Shown piece after piece: positions 7,035-14,262 of a DNA stretch of 25,715 bases. The number at the start of each line of letters is the position of its first letter. Positions within the stretch are counted from its first letter, which is position 1. Where the stretch lies: positions 1 through 25,715 of the forward strand of contig JAEZFI010000024.1 of assembly GCA_023437745.1 (NCBI GenBank), given 5' to 3'. This DNA comes from Actinomycetes bacterium. Its GTDB lineage: Bacteria; Actinomycetota; Acidimicrobiia; Acidimicrobiales; Microtrichaceae. A program made the translations under genes and the position numbers. The notes below the pieces were generated by a model. It made no database searches. It was given only the letters and a program-made list of their open reading frames with translations, and had not been told where the DNA came from.

Positions 7035-8837
7035 TCAGATCTCCTGGATCTCGGTGGTGGCGCCGGCGACGACGCGGATCGTCGTGCCCTTGCCGGGTGT
7101 GCTGTCGATGGTGAGGCGGGCACCGATGACATCCGCGCGCTCGCGCATGCCGACCAGGCCGTACGCCCGGTCTCGGACGCCCTGGTCGGAGGCGAAGCCC
7201 CTGCCGTCGTCGCGGATGATGAGGACGCCGACACCGTCGAGCACGTCCCACGTGATGTCGACGTGGGACGCGGCAGCGTGGCGCTCGATGTTGGACAGGG
7301 ACTCCTGCAGGATGCGGAGCAGCTCGTTCTCCACCGGGACGGGGAGGTGGGTCGTCGGGTCGAGGACGTCCCAGCTGACGGTGAGGTCGGTGCGCTCACG
7401 GAACCGCTCGACGATGTCCGCGCCGACCCGGGCGAGGGGGCGGCCCTCCGCGACGCCGCTCTGGAGCTGCCGGAGCGTCTCGCGCAGCTCGTCGAGCGCC
7501 GACTGGACGTCGGTGTAGAGGTGGCCCAGCTCGGGCGCCGCGGGCCCGGCGGAGGAGATGATGCGCTCCAGCTCGAAGCTGATGTAGGTCAGCCACTGAC
7601 CCAGGCGGTCGTGGAGGTCACGGGTGATCCGGCTGCGCTCCTCCTCCGCTCCGAGCGATCGCAGGCGGCCGAAGCGGCGGGCGTTGTCCAGGGTGAGCGC
7701 CGTGGCGCCCGACATCTCCGCGAAGGCCTGCGCGTGCCGCCCGCCGAACTGCTCGGGGCTGCGGTGCTCGATGCCCAACAGGCCGACGACGCGGTCACGG
7801 ATGCGGAGGCGGACGTACATGCCGGATCGCGAGCCGACGCTGATCCCGGGTCCGTCGTCGCCGATCGTACGAACCAGGAGCGGCCCGTCCATGTCGAGGC
7901 ACCGGCGCAGAGGGTCGGGCAGGTCGTCCGTGGCGCACGTCGGACGGAGGATGCAGCCCTCCGCCAGCTTCGGGACCCACTCGTCGTTGGACTCGTCCCG
8001 CTCGAGCAAGCACACCACCGACGGGCTGAACGTGCGTGAGAGCTCGTCGTGCGTGGTGTCGAGCGCGTCGCGGAGGCTGAGCGGCGACGGCAGCGTCCGG
8101 GCGACCGAGCTCAGCATCGTGAGCAGGTCGTTCGTCTGGGTGAGCGCGTCGTTCCGGCCGGCTGCTGCCAGGCGGCGTCGCTCCGCGTCGAGGAGCGTGA
8201 GCCGCACGCGGGCGGGAGCCGTGGCGGCGACCACCAGGAGGCCGGCCAGCACGAGCACGTCAGGGAGGTGGAAGCCTCCGACGCCGTCGGCCGACCCGAG
8301 CCAGCCAGCGAGCAGTCCCGCGGCGGCCGCGACCGCAGCGCTGCCACCTGCGCCGTAGCCCCACCCGAACGCGGCGACGGCGACGGTCACCACGACCACC
8401 GGCACGAACGGGACGCCGGCCGTGCCGGCGAGGCCGACGGCCGCTGCGGCCAGGACGGCGTCGGTCAGCGCGACCGTGCGGTCGGCGTGACGGCGGCTGG
8501 CGAGCGTGAGGGGCAGGCACGTGCGCCAGACCGTCAGGGCGAGGCACACCCCGAGCGTGACGACGAGCTGGAGCGGGACCTCGTGCGCGTCCTCGACGCC
8601 GAACACCGCGCCGGCCACCACGGCCGTCCAGCGGAGGGTCACGACCATCGGCGAGATCGTGGCCCGCACGGGCGGCGGCAGCGGGAACCGCCGAGCGCCG
8701 TCGTCGAGCCCGCCGTGCGGGATCGTGCGCAACGCCGCGACCATCTCCTCGATCGCGACCTGGGACGCGGTGGCGCGCCGGGACGGCATCGACGAGCCGC
8801 GGGTGCGCAGCGGAGGTGGTTGGAGGGTCGCAGTCAT
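7035..8837 (-). CDS. Membrane histidine kinase with GAF domain (DesK/NarX-like)
   Basis: About 600 residues from ATG at 8837; an in-frame ATG at 8855 would add 6. Neither has a clear Shine-Dalgarno, so the start is uncertain. The N-terminal half holds about five to six hydrophobic segments (for example VPFVPVVVVTVAVAAFGWGY and PDVLVLAGLLVVAATA). A GAF-like domain lies around residues 225-385. The HisKA_3 phosphorylation site is H409 in RDLHDRLGQWLTYI. The ATPase domain shows an N-box (LQESLSNIERHA), a G1 box (IRDDGRGF) and a G2 box (GLVGMRERA). It pairs with the adjacent NarL-type regulator and is divergent from the GGDEF gene across about 73 bases. The signal is unknown; a GAF domain suggests a small ligand or redox input. 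Confidence 0.9.
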   Translation of the reverse strand: MTATLQPPPLRTRGSSMPSRRATASQVAIEEMVAALRTIPHGGLDDGARRFPLPPPVRATISPMVVTLRWTAVVAGAVFGVEDAHEVPLQLVVTLGVCLALTVWRTCLPLTLASRRHADRTVALTDAVLAAAAVGLAGTAGVPFVPVVVVTVAVAAFGWGYGAGGSAAVAAAAGLLAGWLGSADGVGGFHLPDVLVLAGLLVVAATAPARVRLTLLDAERRRLAAAGRNDALTQTNDLLTMLSSVARTLPSPLSLRDALDTTHDELSRTFSPSVVCLLERDESNDEWVPKLAEGCILRPTCATDDLPDPLRRCLDMDGPLLVRTIGDDGPGISVGSRSGMYVRLRIRDRVVGLLGIEHRSPEQFGGRHAQAFAEMSGATALTLDNARRFGRLRSLGAEEERSRITRDLHDRLGQWLTYISFELERIISSAGPAAPELGHLYTDVQSALDELRETLRQLQSGVAEGRPLARVGADIVERFRERTDLTVSWDVLDPTTHLPVPVENELLRILQESLSNIERHAAASHVDITWDVLDGVGVLIIRDDGRGFASDQGVRDRAYGLVGMRERADVIGARLTIDSTPGKGTTIRVVAGATTEIQEI

Positions 8838-8869
8838 GGTGAGTACCAGCACCATCGGCCGAAACCGGC

Positions 8870-8892
8870 CCGGATCAAGAGAACTCTTCCGG
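8870..8892. promoter_or_regulatory. Inverted repeat in the kinase/GGDEF divergent promoter region
   Basis: Arms CCGG...AAGAG and CTCTT-CCGG surround a 2-base centre, with an ATC bulge on the left arm. It sits in the only non-coding stretch between the two divergent genes. It may be an operator for the NarL-type regulator. This is by position only and the dyad is imperfect. Confidence 0.3.
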
Positions 8893-8910
8893 GCAGCAAA
8901 TGCTCGACGA

Positions 8911-10152
8911 ATGGTTGAGTCCGAACCGAGTTCTGCCGACGGTTCCGGCATGCGAGCGAGCGGGCAGTGGCGAACGGCGCGCGGTCCGGGCTCCATCCAC
9001 CCGTTCACCGGGGAGTTCGTCGACCGGCAGCTCGAGCGCGGGTTCCGCCTCCACTCGCTCGACCGTGACGCCCGCCGGCTCCCCTCGATCCTGGTGTTCA
9101 GCTCGATCGTCTTCGCCTCCTTCGGGCTGCTGGACCTCGCCGAACCCGAGTGGACCGGCATGACCTGGGCCACGAACGGGATGCGGGTCGGTCTCGTCGT
9201 CGCCGCCTGCGCGCTCGCGGTGCGGGTGCGGCGCCGTCCCGAGCGCTCGCTCGCGTGGCTGCCCGTCACGCTGATCGAGGCGTACGCGATGACGACGTTC
9301 CTCCTCACCGCGTACTACGACTCGCTGCCCGGTCCGACGCGCAGCCTCCAGTTCGCGATCCTCAGCGTGTCGATGCTGATCTACGTCCCCAATCGGCTGC
9401 TCCCGGCGCTGGGCGTGGTCGCCGTCGGCTCGGTCGCCTTCGGCTGGGTGGGACTCCAGAGCATCGACGGATCGTCCCGGCTCGACGCGGAAGCGATCAT
9501 CACGTTGGCCGTCGCCATGTTCGTCAACGGGTCGGTCGCCTGGATGCTGCAGCGCTCGCGGCGCGACGAGTACCTGTCGTTCGTCCACGAGCAGGGCGCG
9601 AGGGTCACGCTCGAGCACGAGGTCGAGCAGCGTGCTGCGCTGCAGGGCGAGCTGGAGTGGCTCGCCGCGCACGACGCGCTCACCGATCTCCTCAACCGGA
9701 GGGCGTTCTTCGAGCAGGCCGCCGCCGCCTTCGCGACCAGCCGGCGCACCGGTCGGCCGGTGTCGGTGCTGGTGATCGATGCCGACGACTTCAAGGCGAT
9801 CAACGACCGCTACGGCCACCACACGGGTGACGAGGTCATCCGCACCGTGGCGCACCTCTGCCGGCTGCACCTGCGCGCGGACGACGTCGTCGGCCGCCTC
9901 GGCGGCGAGGAGTTCGCCGTCGTGATGCCCGCCACGGGCCTGGACCGGGCCCGTGAGATCGCCGACCGCTTGCGCGAGCGCATCGCCGACGTCGCGGTCG
10001 ACGCCCCGCACGGCACCGTCCACCTCACGGTGAGCATCGGTGTGAGCGAGTGTCGGCCGTGGGAGGAGACGATCCACGACTCCCTGCAGCGGGCCGACGC
10101 CGCCATGTACGAGGCGAAGGGCAGCGGCCGGAACCGCGTCGTCCCCAGCTGA
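8911..10152 (+). CDS. Membrane-bound GGDEF diguanylate cyclase
   Basis: 413 residues from ATG 8911; an in-frame ATG at 8950 is an alternative, and neither has a good Shine-Dalgarno. Six hydrophobic segments span about residues 50-215 (for example LPSILVFSSIVFASFGLLDL and SLQFAILSVSMLIYV), a MASE-like membrane sensor. A short coiled stretch leads to a complete GGDEF domain: DADDFKAINDRYGHHTGDE, then active-site GGEEF at 331-335. The inhibitory I-site RADD lies exactly five residues before GGEEF, so feedback inhibition by c-di-GMP is expected. GGEEF is catalytically competent in the family. No EAL domain is present here or elsewhere in the window. Divergent from the GAF kinase. Confidence 0.92.
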   Translation: MVESEPSSADGSGMRASGQWRTARGPGSIHPFTGEFVDRQLERGFRLHSLDRDARRLPSILVFSSIVFASFGLLDLAEPEWTGMTWATNGMRVGLVVAACALAVRVRRRPERSLAWLPVTLIEAYAMTTFLLTAYYDSLPGPTRSLQFAILSVSMLIYVPNRLLPALGVVAVGSVAFGWVGLQSIDGSSRLDAEAIITLAVAMFVNGSVAWMLQRSRRDEYLSFVHEQGARVTLEHEVEQRAALQGELEWLAAHDALTDLLNRRAFFEQAAAAFATSRRTGRPVSVLVIDADDFKAINDRYGHHTGDEVIRTVAHLCRLHLRADDVVGRLGGEEFAVVMPATGLDRAREIADRLRERIADVAVDAPHGTVHLTVSIGVSECRPWEETIHDSLQRADAAMYEAKGSGRNRVVPS

Positions 10153-10170
10153 GCGGGGTGCGAGCCCCGC
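10153..10170. terminator. Bidirectional hairpin between convergent genes
   Basis: GCGGGG (10153-10158), loop TGCGAG, CCCCGC (10165-10170). It starts directly after the GGDEF stop codon and ends 12 bases before the stop of the opposing regulator. No T-run on either side. Its position between convergent genes favours a terminator role. Confidence 0.5.
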
Positions 10171-10182
10171 GCCGGTTCCGGC

Positions 10183-10854
10183 TCAGACGAGGCGCCGTTC
10201 CGATGCCCAGCGGCTCAGCTCGCCGCGCCCGGAGAGCTGCAGCTTGCGCAGGACCGCGGAGGCGTGCGACTCGACCGTCTTCACGCTGATGGTCAGCTCC
10301 CGGGCGATCTCCTTGTACGCGTAGCCGCGGGCCAGGAGGCGGAGCACCTGTCGCTCGCGCGCCGTGAGCTGGTCGAGGTCGAGGTCGGCGCTCGGTGGCG
10401 GTGCAGCGCTGAACGCGTCGAGGACGAAGCCGGCCAGCCGGGGCGAGAAGACGGCGTCGCCGGCGGCCCCGCGCTCCACCCCCTCGCACAGGTCGCTCGC
10501 GCTGATCGACTTCGTGACATAGCCGCGGGCGCCCGCCCGGACGAGCGAGATCACGTCGTCGGCGGCGTCGGACACGCTGAGCGCCAGGTAGCGGACACCG
10601 TCGAGCGGCCCGCACCCCGCCATGACCGCGGCGCCGTCGCCGCCGGGGAGGTGCACGTCGAGGAGCACGACGTCGGGGCGCTCGGTGCTGATCACCTCGA
10701 CGGCGGTGGCGACGTCGTCCGCCACCCCCACCACGACGACGCGGTCGCCCAGCTCCGCGACGACCCCCGCCCGGAAGAGCGCGTGGTCGTCGACCACCAC
10801 CACCCGAGGCCTCGGATCGAGTGGCGCGTCGTCGGTCGTCGGCGTGTCAGCCAC
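10183..10854 (-). CDS. LuxR-type response regulator of the PspC module
   Basis: 223 residues from GTG 10854. The receiver domain starts after a short Pro/Asp-rich leader (residues 1-16): VVVVDDH with D22/D23, phospho-acceptor D66 in VVLLDVHLP, and K in ARGYVTKSISA. A LuxR HTH lies near residues 157-218 (LTARERQVLRLLARG, then ISVKTVESHASAVLRKLQL). The GTG start lies in GTGGCTGA, overlapping the end of the kinase gene by 8 bases, so expression is coupled. It most likely controls the divergent PspC operon and its own operon through the inverted repeat near 12141-12168, which is inference. Confidence 0.93.
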   Translation of the reverse strand: MADTPTTDDAPLDPRPRVVVVDDHALFRAGVVAELGDRVVVVGVADDVATAVEVISTERPDVVLLDVHLPGGDGAAVMAGCGPLDGVRYLALSVSDAADDVISLVRAGARGYVTKSISASDLCEGVERGAAGDAVFSPRLAGFVLDAFSAAPPPSADLDLDQLTARERQVLRLLARGYAYKEIARELTISVKTVESHASAVLRKLQLSGRGELSRWASERRLV

Positions 10855-12103
10855 GTCCGCCGCCCAGCGGGATCGAGAGGTGCACCTCGGTGCCGGCGCC
10901 CGGGGCGGTGCGGATGTCCGCCGTGCCGTGCACGCTGCGGAGGCGCCCGAGGATCGAGTCGCGGATGCCGCGGCGGTCAGAGGGGATCGTCGCCAGGTCG
11001 AAGCCCTTCCCGCGGTCGCGGACGAACACCTCGAAGCGGTCGTCGGCGAGCTCGCAGTACACCGAGAGGTGCGGATCGCCCGAGAACTTCGCGGCGTTGA
11101 CCAACGCCTCGCGGGCGGCGGCGAGCACCGCCGCGACCGAGGCGGCGCGCGCGTCGCCGACCGCGCCGTCACCCACCATCACGAGCTCCACGGCCACCGC
11201 ATGGAGGTCCTCGACCTCACCGACCATCCGCTCGGCGGACGCACGCCAGCCGGCGTCACCGGGCTCGACGTCGCCCGTCGCATCGACGATGCCGCCGCCG
11301 TAGAGCCAGCGCCGCAGCGATCGCTCCTGGTGTCGGGCCAGCGAGACGGTCGCGGCCGGATCATCGGCTCGCTTCTGGATGAGCGTCAGGGTCTGCAGCA
11401 CCGAGTCGTGCAGGTGGGCCGCCACCACGGCGCGCTCCTGAGCCCGGATGCGCTCGTCGCGCTCCACCGAGAAGGAGCGGAGGAAGCGCACCGCCGACGG
11501 TCCGAGCACCAGCGCGATCCCGGCGAAGGCCACGGCGAGGGCCAGGGCCGTGTCGCGCAACGTCGCGACGTCCACGCGCTGACCGAGGAAGACCGCCATG
11601 CCGCCGATGCAGAGGACCAGGCCCCCGACCACGCGGGCGAGGGTCGACCTGGGCCGCGACACGGCGACGCCGTCGCCGACGTCGTGGCCGTTCGTCCGCC
11701 AGCCCATCGCCACCCCGGCCGCGACCAGGCCCACCGGCGCCACCAGCGCGAGCCGGAACCCGGGCCACCAGTTCGACAGCTCCCAGAGCAGCCCCACGGT
11801 CACCAGACCGAGCCCTGCGTCGCGGCCCGTCGACGGTGCCAGCGCCACGACCGGTCGGTCCCGCCAGGTCGCAGCCAGCACGAGGTACACCACCAGGCCG
11901 AAGCCGCCGAGGGCGGCGAGCGTGGCGAACGCCGCCCGGACGAGCGGCACCGAGACCCCGAAGCGGGCGGCGAGGGCCGCCGCCACGCCGAGGATCATCG
12001 GCTCGGGGAGCGGAGCGACGCCCTGGGGACGGGCGATTGGGGGTGCGCCCCCGACCGGTGCGGGCGCTGCCCGGTCGGCGGTGGGCGGCGGGTTCGACGG
12101 CAT
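10847..12103 (-). CDS. PspC-domain sensor histidine kinase
   Basis: 418 residues from ATG 12103. After a Pro/Ala-rich leader, residues about 35-80 form a PspC domain: LGVAAALAARFGVSVPLVRA and a hydrophobic helix ending VVYLVLAATW. Four more hydrophobic segments follow (around residues 97-112, 118-134, 158-175, 185-202). The phosphorylation motif is H232-D in AHLHDSVLQTL. The ATPase domain has an N-box (AAREALVNAAKFSG), a G1 box (VRDRGKGFD) and GIRDSILGRL. Kinases with an N-terminal PspC domain are known in actinobacteria and sit beside PspC/toastrack proteins, as here; the PspC domain is thought to sense membrane or envelope stress. The open frame continues upstream of 12103, but that part mirrors the poly-proline codons of the opposite gene and is not protein-like. 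Confidence 0.9.
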   Translation of the reverse strand: MPSNPPPTADRAAPAPVGGAPPIARPQGVAPLPEPMILGVAAALAARFGVSVPLVRAAFATLAALGGFGLVVYLVLAATWRDRPVVALAPSTGRDAGLGLVTVGLLWELSNWWPGFRLALVAPVGLVAAGVAMGWRTNGHDVGDGVAVSRPRSTLARVVGGLVLCIGGMAVFLGQRVDVATLRDTALALAVAFAGIALVLGPSAVRFLRSFSVERDERIRAQERAVVAAHLHDSVLQTLTLIQKRADDPAATVSLARHQERSLRRWLYGGGIVDATGDVEPGDAGWRASAERMVGEVEDLHAVAVELVMVGDGAVGDARAASVAAVLAAAREALVNAAKFSGDPHLSVYCELADDRFEVFVRDRGKGFDLATIPSDRRGIRDSILGRLRSVHGTADIRTAPGAGTEVHLSIPLGGGRG

Positions 12104-12140
12104 CGTCAGGCCATGATGGCACCGCGCAGCCAGATCGGCA

Positions 12141-12168
12141 TCAGGGTCCGACCCCGAGATGACCCTGA
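12141..12168. promoter_or_regulatory. Candidate operator between the two PspC operons
   Basis: TCAGGGT (12141-12147) and ACCCTGA (12162-12168) form a perfect 7-bp inverted repeat with arm centres 21 bases apart, two helical turns. A nested GGGTCCGACCC (12144-12154) shares the left arm. The only non-coding space between the divergent kinase and PspC genes is 12104-12200, so this is the natural site for the module's LuxR-type regulator. A second small palindrome, GCCATGATGGC (12110-12120), lies near the kinase start. Confidence 0.45.
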
Positions 12169-12200
12169 GAGCGCTGCGCGTCGATCTCAGGGGAGAATCG

Positions 12201-14072
12201 GTGGGATCCCCGATGGTCCCGAGCGGCCGTCGACACGACGATGACGGCATGGATGTTCCTGTGACCGACCCCGACGGCGCCGAGCAGCCGCCACCCCCAC
12301 CCCCACCGCCACCGCCCGGTCCCGGGACGGATGGCGTCGTGGAGTGGTTCCGGTCGCTGCGCCGCTCGACGTCCGACTCATTGCTCGCCGGTGTGGCCGG
12401 TGGCCTGGCCGCCACGTTGGGCATCCCTCCGATCCTGGTGCGCGCCGGGTTCGTGCTCGCCACGTTCGCCGGGATCGGCCTGCCGATCTACCTCGTGGCC
12501 TGGGTCTTCATGCCCACCGATCGGGGCGAACGTCTGCTCGGTCGGAGCAGCGGGTGGGACCTCGTCGCCCTGGGGGCGGTCGTCCTCGCCGGTCTCCTCC
12601 TCATGGGGGAGATGGCGGAGGTCTCCCTGTTCCGCATCGCCTGGCGCCTCGCGCCCTGGGCGCTGCTCCTGGGAGGGCTGGCACTGCTGCTGCGGCGCCG
12701 TGATCCGAGCGCGATGCCGATCCGGTCCTTCCCGCCGACCGAGGCCTCCCCGGTCCCACCGCCCGGGCCGTTCCACGGCCCGCCGGCCCCGTCGTCCGGT
12801 GTGGCGGCCGCTGCCGGTCCCGAGCCCTCTGCCGGCACGCCCTGGGCCGCGCCCCCGGCTCCTGCTCCCCGGCGCACGCTGCATCCCCCGGTGCTGGGAC
12901 CGCTGACCTGGTGCGTCGTCCTCTTCGCGGCGGGCGTCATGGGCATCATCGCTGCGGGTGACGGTGACGCGGTCACCCCGGGTGTGGTGGCCGCAGTCTC
13001 CCTGGTGATCTTCGGCCTCGGCCTCGTGGTGTCCGCCTTCGTCGGCCGGGCTCGTGGTCTCATCCTCCCGGCGCTGGCGCTGTCGCTGCTGCTGGGCGGA
13101 CTCGGGGCGCTGGATCTCCGAGCCGACGTGCTGGGCGGCGAGTTCGACCGCGTCATCTCGACGGAGGCCCTGCTCCCGAAGTCGCTGAGCACCGCCGTCG
13201 GCTCCAGCACGGTCGACCTGCGGAACCTGACGCTCACCGCCGACCGAACCCTGCGGATCGACCACTTCGCGGGACGGCTCGAGATCGGGCTCCCGGCGGC
13301 GACCACCACCGTCATCAGGGTGGTGAACTCGTACGGCGAGATCAGGATCGCCCGGCCGTCGATCGGCTCGGTCGCATGGGGCGACCCCGACCTCGCACGG
13401 CGGTGGGTCGACGAAGGGACCCCGGAGCCGTACTCCGCCCTCGACCGCGACGTGGGCGGGGAGCGCTGGTGGCAGTCGATGATGACGCTCGACGACGAGT
13501 CCCTCGGCGACGGCGCCCGCACCGTCCGGCGCCGGACGTTCGACAACGGCTCGAAGCACCGGCTGTTCATCGAGGTCCGCATGGGCGTCGGGCAGGTCCA
13601 GCTGTTCGACCCGCACTGGGCGGACGATGCCCGCCCGCTCACGCGGCCGGTCCAGCTCTGCACCGTCGGGGGTGGGCCGCGAGGCGTGGTCGAGCCCTGC
13701 GACGAGGTGCCGGTGGAGCAGCGGGTCGCGCTCTGCATCAACGACAACAACTACCTCGTCGACTGCCGCGAGGACCGGCCCGCGACGCCCGACCACCCCC
13801 GAGTGGCCGCGTGCCGCGGGTTCACCGGCGACCACGAGTCCTGCCAGTCGCTCGGCATCGACCCCCTCGGCGCCGAGCTGGTCACACCGAACCTCGTCGA
13901 TGACGACGGCGACGGCGTGCCCGACGGGACGGCGCCCCAGCCGACCATCGCGCCGCCCGGAGCGCTGGGCATCGATCCGACCGTCCCCCTTGAGCCAGCC
14001 GGCCCACCCGAACCGACCGTCCCACCCGAGCCGACCGTCCCACCGACTCCGACCGTCCCAGGAGCATCATGA
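12201..14072 (+). CDS. PspC / multi-TM / LiaF-toastrack-like envelope protein
   Basis: 623 residues from GTG 12201, chosen because AGGGGAG lies 5 bases upstream; ATG 12249 (607 residues) is the alternative and lacks a Shine-Dalgarno. Residues 30-39 are ten consecutive prolines. The PspC domain covers about 53-110 (SDSLLAGVAGGLAATLG). Two hydrophobic segments follow (about 118-165), a Pro-rich linker (about 170-225), then three more segments (about 230-305). Residues about 325-475 are beta-rich and LiaF/toastrack-like (STVDLRNLTLTADRTLRID; EVRMGVGQVQLFD). The tail has six cysteines, an acidic DDDGDGVPDG loop (567-576) resembling calcium-binding repeats, and PPEPTV repeats. It shares its PspC domain with the divergent kinase, and ATGA couples it to the next gene. 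It probably senses or buffers envelope stress. Confidence 0.85.
   Translation: MGSPMVPSGRRHDDDGMDVPVTDPDGAEQPPPPPPPPPPGPGTDGVVEWFRSLRRSTSDSLLAGVAGGLAATLGIPPILVRAGFVLATFAGIGLPIYLVAWVFMPTDRGERLLGRSSGWDLVALGAVVLAGLLLMGEMAEVSLFRIAWRLAPWALLLGGLALLLRRRDPSAMPIRSFPPTEASPVPPPGPFHGPPAPSSGVAAAAGPEPSAGTPWAAPPAPAPRRTLHPPVLGPLTWCVVLFAAGVMGIIAAGDGDAVTPGVVAAVSLVIFGLGLVVSAFVGRARGLILPALALSLLLGGLGALDLRADVLGGEFDRVISTEALLPKSLSTAVGSSTVDLRNLTLTADRTLRIDHFAGRLEIGLPAATTTVIRVVNSYGEIRIARPSIGSVAWGDPDLARRWVDEGTPEPYSALDRDVGGERWWQSMMTLDDESLGDGARTVRRRTFDNGSKHRLFIEVRMGVGQVQLFDPHWADDARPLTRPVQLCTVGGGPRGVVEPCDEVPVEQRVALCINDNNYLVDCREDRPATPDHPRVAACRGFTGDHESCQSLGIDPLGAELVTPNLVDDDGDGVPDGTAPQPTIAPPGALGIDPTVPLEPAGPPEPTVPPEPTVPPTPTVPGAS
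12288..12317 (+). other. Run of ten proline codons
   Basis: Ten consecutive CCN codons, residues 30-39 of the PspC protein. Runs of three or more prolines stall ribosomes unless EF-P assists. A run of ten so near the start could make expression sensitive to EF-P or translation rate. The synonymous codons vary (CCG, CCA, CCC), so it is not a simple homopolymer. Confidence 0.9.
14003..14056 (+). repeat. Three 18-bp tandem repeats encoding PPxPTV
   Basis: Three consecutive 18-base units, each starting CCCACC and ending CCGACCGT, with few substitutions. They encode PPEPTV, PPEPTV, PPTPTV at the C-terminus of the PspC protein. The tract would form an extended, possibly cell-wall-spanning tail. 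Copy number may vary by slippage. Confidence 0.85.
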
Positions 14073-14257
14073 AGCGCCACCCACTCGATCCGATCGCCCT
14101 CGTCAGCGGCCTCGTCGCCACCGTCGCGGGGATCATCGCGCTGCTCCACCAGGGCGGAGCGATCGCACTCGGGCTCCCCGCGGTGCTCATGATGGCGCTC
14201 ATCGCGCTCGGCGTGGGGGGTGCTGCCCTGGTGGCCCTCTCGGCGCGCGCCCGGTAG
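14069..14257 (+). CDS. Small two-TM membrane protein, PspC operon
   Basis: 62 residues. Its ATG overlaps the PspC-protein stop as ATGA. Two hydrophobic helices, about residues 9-27 (IALVSGLVATVAGIIALLH) and 33-58 (ALGLPAVLMMALIALGVGGA), with a short HQGG turn and a basic end (ARAR). No family name recognised. Tight coupling implies it works with the PspC protein, perhaps as a stabilising or signalling partner; that is inference. Confidence 0.7.
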   Translation: MKRHPLDPIALVSGLVATVAGIIALLHQGGAIALGLPAVLMMALIALGVGGAALVALSARAR

Positions 14258-14262
14258 GCGAC

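Noticed and set aside
6339..8039. Long rightward open frame opposite the GAF kinase and its regulator
   Set aside because: A by-product of high G/C codon bias. It is rich in Val/Asp/Arg/His without domain motifs, while the leftward genes show clear kinase and receiver motifs.
8838..8910. A c-di-GMP riboswitch before the GGDEF gene
   Set aside because: The leader is too short and none of the conserved riboswitch core is visible, only an imperfect dyad.
12104..12463. N-terminal extension of the PspC kinase with a poly-glycine run
   Set aside because: It is the antisense image of the ten-proline codons in the opposite gene. ATG 12103 gives a normal kinase start and leaves room for a divergent promoter.
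14003..14056. Short tandem repeats as a possible CRISPR or satellite
   Set aside because: Units are 18 bases without spacers and encode an in-frame PPxPTV tail; no CRISPR array is seen anywhere in the window.
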